This document shows positions 60,602 to 64,000 of a stretch of DNA of 64,000 nt, piece after piece. How positions within the stretch are numbered: the stretch's first letter is position 1; each line of letters begins with the position of its first letter. Source of the DNA: Chungangia koreensis (GTDB taxonomy: Bacteria > Bacillota > Bacilli > Bacillales_A > Planococcaceae). The stretch is from NCBI RefSeq assembly GCF_042651785.1, contig NZ_JBHSEC010000022.1, positions 62,001-126,000 on the forward strand, in the 5' to 3' direction. The position numbers were made by a program, and so were the translations under genes. The notes beneath the pieces are model-generated. The model did no database searches. It saw only the letters and a list, made by a program, of their open reading frames with translations, and had not been told where the DNA came from.

Positions 60602-61524
60602 ATGCGAATACGGCCTAAACGTTTAAGTAAAGGGGACACGATTGGAATCATTGCACCGTCGAGTCCGCCAAATTTAGATAGCTTAGAGAAATCATTCAAG
60701 TTTTTAGATGATTTAGGATTGAAATATAAGCTTGGCAAACACGTCAAAGACCAATATGGCTATCTTGCCGGTAAAGATGATGAACGGATGGATGACTTAC
60801 ATGAGATGTTCGCTGATCCAAATATAGCCGGCATCATCTGTGCCTGCGGTGGGTATGGCGCAGCCCGCTATACAGACCGCATCGACTTTCAGCTGATGAA
60901 CGAACACCCTAAAATCCTTTGGGGCTACAGTGACATAACATTCTTGCATACTACAATTGGCCAGTTTTCTGAACTTGTCACATTCCACGGACCCATGCTT
61001 GCGTCAGACGTAGGAAAGAAAACGTTCCAGGAACTATCGGGCAAGATGTTCCTTCAATTGTTCCAGCCGATGGAGCTTCAATATACGGAAGACATTTCAC
61101 CGTTAGATACGCTCCATGGCGGTAAGGAGGAAGGAACCATTGTCGGTGGTAACCTTTCCTTGCTTTCAAGTGGCATTGGATCCAAATACGAAATTGATAC
61201 AAGAGGAAAGCTGCTGTTCATAGAAGACATCGATGAAGAGCCATATCAAGTAGACAGCATGTTAAATCAGCTGAGACTTGCTGGAAAGTTGAACGATCAG
61301 CAGGATTTGTAATTGGAGACTTTGCTCATGCAGAGCCGAAGAAGCGGAAGGATTCGCTCACATTACAAGAAGTGTTCATGCATTACGTAGGGAATTTAGG
61401 GAAGCCGGTTTTAAGTGGATTTAAGATCGGTCATTGCCAACCGCACTTCGCTATTCCGTTAGGCGTGGAAGCAAGACTCGATGCGGACAACAAAACATTA
61501 ACACTCTTGCCGGGCGTGGAGTAA
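60602..61524 (+). pseudogene. ykfA: Muramoyltetrapeptide LD-carboxypeptidase (S66) with frameshift
   Basis: The start MRIRPKRLSKGDTIGIIAPS and nucleophile Ser110 in LWGYSDIT fit the S66 family. The catalytic Glu is in LLFIEDIDEEPY. At 61297/61298 the frame shifts: the first frame ends at TAA 61310-61312 after KLNDQQDL, while the next frame reads SAGFVIGDFAHAEPKKR and continues to IGHCQPHFAIPLG and the stop at 61524. Restoring one T (GATTCAGCA) reconstitutes a normal 307-residue protein. The catalytic His in GHCQPH lies after the break, so the 236-residue product should be inactive. It is either decay or a base-calling error. Confidence 0.88.
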
Positions 61525-61540
61525 CAGGGGGGAAGCTTAC

Positions 61541-62632
61541 ATGATCATCCAACACATCGAAACAACAACTGTAGCCGTCCCGTTGACGAAGCCGTTTAAA
61601 ACGGCTCTCCGGACTGTTCACACAGCAGAATCCGTATTTGTGAGAGTAATTTGTGATAACGGCCTTGTTGGTTTTGGGGAAGCCCCGCCTACACATGTCA
61701 TTACAGGGGATTCAATTGGCAGCATTCGTTATGCGATTGAAAAAGTGATTGCACCACAACTCATTGGAATGGATTTACGTAACAGGGAATCAGTGTTTAA
61801 GAAGTTAAATGCAGCGATGATCGGAAACAGCAGTGTGAAAGCGGCAGTCGATATGGCGATTTTTGATCTCGTATCACAGGCTGCCGGCATGCCACTTGCA
61901 GAGTTCTTAGGAGGCTATCGTACAGATATTGAAACGAACTTTACCGTTAGTGTCAACAGTCCTTTAGAAATGGCAGACGATGCTGAACGATACATATCAG
62001 ATGGTTTCAACGTTTTAAAGATCAAAGTTGGAATAGATGATATCGAAAATGATATCAATCGGATTTCGGGAATCCGGGACAGGATTGGGTACGACATTAA
62101 GTTGCGTTTGGATGCCAATCAAGGATGGGAGCCTAAAGCAGCAGTTCGTGCCATTGGAAAAATGGAAGACGCAGGACTCGACATCGAGCTGATTGAACAA
62201 CCGGTAAAAGCCCATGATATTGAAGGACTCAAATATGTGACGGATCATTCCATGACGCCGATTATGGCAGACGAAAGTGTCTTCTCGCCGTCAGATGCAT
62301 GTCGGCTCTTACAAATTAGGGCGGCTGATTTGATTAATATTAAGCTAATGAAAGCGGGGGGCATTTACAATGCCTTGAAAATTAATACACTGGCAGAAGC
62401 GAATGGGATCCAGTGTATGACAGGAAGTATGATTGAAACTAAACTTGGCATTACAGCTGCAGCTCATTTTGCTGCCAGCCAACCGAATATTACACGTTAT
62501 GACTTTGATGCGCCTCTCATGTTATCCGAGGACGTCGTAGCTGGCGGGGTTGTTTATACCGGTCGTCATGTTTCTTTGAATACAGCTCCTGGTCTTGGTT
62601 TAGAAAGCGCTAAATTAGATGGATTGTTTTAG
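61541..62632 (+). CDS. ykfB: L-Ala-D/L-Glu epimerase (dipeptide epimerase)
   Basis: A 363-residue enolase-superfamily enzyme of the muconate-lactonizing subgroup. FNVLKIKVGI carries the K-x-K catalytic lysine; RLDANQGW, ELIEQPVKAHD and PIMADESVFSP supply the metal-binding Asp, Glu, Asp; NIKLMKAGG carries the second lysine. It interconverts L-Ala-D-Glu and L-Ala-L-Glu so murein dipeptides can be hydrolysed. AGGGGGGAAGC precedes the ATG. Confidence 0.94.
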   Translation: MIIQHIETTTVAVPLTKPFKTALRTVHTAESVFVRVICDNGLVGFGEAPPTHVITGDSIGSIRYAIEKVIAPQLIGMDLRNRESVFKKLNAAMIGNSSVKAAVDMAIFDLVSQAAGMPLAEFLGGYRTDIETNFTVSVNSPLEMADDAERYISDGFNVLKIKVGIDDIENDINRISGIRDRIGYDIKLRLDANQGWEPKAAVRAIGKMEDAGLDIELIEQPVKAHDIEGLKYVTDHSMTPIMADESVFSPSDACRLLQIRAADLINIKLMKAGGIYNALKINTLAEANGIQCMTGSMIETKLGITAAAHFAASQPNITRYDFDAPLMLSEDVVAGGVVYTGRHVSLNTAPGLGLESAKLDGLF

Positions 62633-62649
62633 AAGGGGGAACGTACATC

Positions 62650-63594
62650 ATGGTATATCAATCATCAACGGCCTGGGTTTGCGCAGTGTCGGTCGCAACG
62701 GTGTGGACTTCACCAGATTCGCCGAGGGAAATCGATGCACCGGGTCTTGAGAACCCAGTGAAACTAAATAAATGGTTGGAGCAGCTTCCGTTTGAACCGC
62801 GCCTGGATCTTTGTGACGGGAACCGTGTTCAAACTCAATTACTATATGGTGAGCAAGTACATGTAGAGGAAATCAACGGTGAGTGGGCTAAAATCATTGC
62901 CCTATGGCAGCCATCTAAAAAAGATGAAAGAGGCTATCCAGGATGGGTGCCAATAGCTCAGCTGAAAGAGGTAGTTCGACCATCGAACTTCGGCTATGCA
63001 AAAGTAGTTTCATCACGTGCCCAGTTATTTTCTCAGGACCGTACACCACTCATGGTGCTTCCATTGAATACGATTTTGCCAATCTTAAGTGAAGACGATC
63101 CGTTTACAGTTGTTCAAACACCTGATGGAGAAGCCCTTCTTTATAATGACGATATAGAAAAGGCACCGTCTATAGAAGCTTTCCGAAAAGGGGATGGGCT
63201 TGACGTCATTGCTTCCGCTTCAAAGTTTTTGGATCTGCCATACTTTTGGGGGGGAATGTCCACGTATGGTTATGATTGCTCCGGCTTTAGTTACAACATG
63301 CTAAAGGCACATGGTCATTTCATTCCGAGAGATGCAGGTGACCAAGCAAAGAATGGAAAAGAAATTTCTGTTGAAGATTCAACTGCTTGGCAATTTGGTG
63401 ATCTTTTATTCTTCGCTTACGAAGAAGGAAAAGGGAAGCTTCACCATGTCGGAATCTATTATGGAAATGGCCAAATGATCCATTCTCCACATACCGGAAA
63501 GTCAGTAGAAATCATCAACTTAAAAGGGACAGTATACGAGAAAGAGCTTTGCGCTGTCCGACGGTACGTGAACAATGAGGGGGCGATGATATGA
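62650..63594 (+). CDS. ykfC: Gamma-D-glutamyl-L-diamino-acid endopeptidase (NlpC/P60)
   Basis: A 314-residue cytosolic NlpC/P60 peptidase with two N-terminal SH3b-like domains (about residues 10-155) and a catalytic domain (about 185-314): Cys in YGYDCSGFSYNML, His in LHHVGIYYGNG, and a third His in MIHSPHTG. It cuts L-Ala-gamma-D-Glu from diaminopimelate (or Lys). No signal peptide is seen, fitting an intracellular role. Its stop overlaps the ykfD ATG (ATGA). Confidence 0.94.
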   Translation: MVYQSSTAWVCAVSVATVWTSPDSPREIDAPGLENPVKLNKWLEQLPFEPRLDLCDGNRVQTQLLYGEQVHVEEINGEWAKIIALWQPSKKDERGYPGWVPIAQLKEVVRPSNFGYAKVVSSRAQLFSQDRTPLMVLPLNTILPILSEDDPFTVVQTPDGEALLYNDDIEKAPSIEAFRKGDGLDVIASASKFLDLPYFWGGMSTYGYDCSGFSYNMLKAHGHFIPRDAGDQAKNGKEISVEDSTAWQFGDLLFFAYEEGKGKLHHVGIYYGNGQMIHSPHTGKSVEIINLKGTVYEKELCAVRRYVNNEGAMI

Positions 63595-64000
63595 CGCAAG
63601 ATGTTCTATTATCAGTAAAAGACTTAAAACGCCACTTTGAAATCGGGAATAGCCAAACGTTAAAGGCGGTTGACGGTATCAGCTTCGATATCTTTAAAGG
63701 AGAAGTGTTCGGTCTCGTAGGGGAGTCAGGCTGCGGGAAGTCCACGGCCGGCAGGACAATTTTAGGCTTGTATAACCGGACAGAGGGTGAAGTCACCTTT
63801 GAAGGTGAAGATGTTCACGGCATGAATGAAAAGGATCGAAAGAATTTCTTAAAGAAAATGCAAATGATTTTCCAAGATCCGTATGCTTCGTTGAATCCAA
63901 GATCGACAGTATTTGAAATCATCGCTGAACCGATGGAAGTTCATGGACTTTATAAAAATAAAGAAGATATGAGAAAACGAGTTTATGAGTTGTTAGAGGA
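63591..64000 (+). CDS. ykfD: Dipeptide ABC transporter ATPase YkfD/DppF, partial
   Basis: The frame opens at ATG 63591, overlapping the ykfC stop, and runs open to the window end (about 136 codons). It reads MTQDVLLSVKDLKRHFEIG, Walker A GESGCGKSTAG, and QMIFQDPYASLNPRSTV, typical OppF/DppF. It is the second ATPase of the DppBC transporter; the signature and Walker B are beyond the edge. Confidence 0.93.
   Translation, partial: MTQDVLLSVKDLKRHFEIGNSQTLKAVDGISFDIFKGEVFGLVGESGCGKSTAGRTILGLYNRTEGEVTFEGEDVHGMNEKDRKNFLKKMQMIFQDPYASLNPRSTVFEIIAEPMEVHGLYKNKEDMRKRVYELLE

Noticed and set aside
1..64000. CRISPR arrays, insertion sequences, prophage, integrases, tRNA or rRNA genes
   Set aside because: Scanned by eye on both strands; no spaced direct-repeat array, transposase, integrase or tRNA cloverleaf was recognised. 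A tRNA search program could still find something missed.

Overview
The window reads as chromosome of a low-GC, spore-forming Gram-positive bacterium of the order Bacillales, most likely Planococcaceae (Sporosarcina, Lysinibacillus or a close relative). The support is AGGAGG-type ribosome sites with ATG/GTG/TTG starts, many lipoproteins, a YjcZ-type sporulation miniprotein, PerR, CcpA (cre) and CodY-like sites, and gene orders shared with Bacillus (lnrJKLMN-like, yvfRSTU-like, dppABCDE-ykfABCD). The genus is inference. No rRNA, tRNA, CRISPR array, prophage or insertion sequence was seen.

Layout. 1-8 kb: partial ahpC with a PerR-like box, a secreted M14 peptidase, a degenerate site-2-protease-like membrane protein, mqo, cstA, a YfhE-like miniprotein and pgeF. 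8.4-14.8 kb: selD-mnmH for tRNA selenouridine, a chemoreceptor, a TPR-GGDEF protein and a long-form speD. 14.9-18.5 kb: three surface lipoproteins, namely a carboxypeptidase-regulatory-like protein, a PQQ quinoprotein with a DYD (rare-earth type) motif, and a divergent CuA-type cupredoxin. 18.6-20 kb: a zinc metallopeptidase broken by an in-frame stop and a cupin. 20-22.8 kb: a lysine riboswitch followed by a three-gene amino-acid ABC importer. 22.8-30.7 kb: single genes (DUF1801, DUF5392-like, yjcZ, rlmN, nupC, an FAD oxidoreductase, ypsA, GNAT, ppx-like) plus an apparently independent structured RNA at 28163-28432 on the minus strand.

30.7-39.4 kb: two neighbouring kinase/regulator plus ABC-exporter modules, one matching the linearmycin-resistance order lnrJKLMN and one matching yvfRSTU. 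Both exporter promoters carry TGAC/GTCA repeats. Four ATCGGTAA iterons spaced 20-21 bp follow at 39522-39590. 39.6-43.6 kb: an acyltransferase/glycosyltransferase pair, a LytTR regulator and an acetyl-CoA hydrolase/CoA-transferase with a cre-like site. 43.8-48.4 kb: a complete branched-chain amino-acid (Liv) importer. 48.6-54.6 kb: dacB, rluF, an aminoglycoside-phosphotransferase-fold kinase with a coupled leader ORF, DUF4003 and an aldehyde dehydrogenase. 54.8-64 kb: a dppABCDE-ykfABCD operon behind a CodY-like box, for uptake and breakdown of murein peptides. Its ykfA is frameshifted and its ykfD runs off the window edge.

Taken together, the region is mostly nutrient scavenging (lysine, branched-chain amino acids, nucleosides, murein dipeptides), respiratory carbon metabolism and envelope stress response. 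The least ordinary parts are the quinoprotein/CuA lipoprotein cluster, the structured RNA next to ypsA, the iteron array, and two disrupted genes, which are either real decay or base-calling errors.
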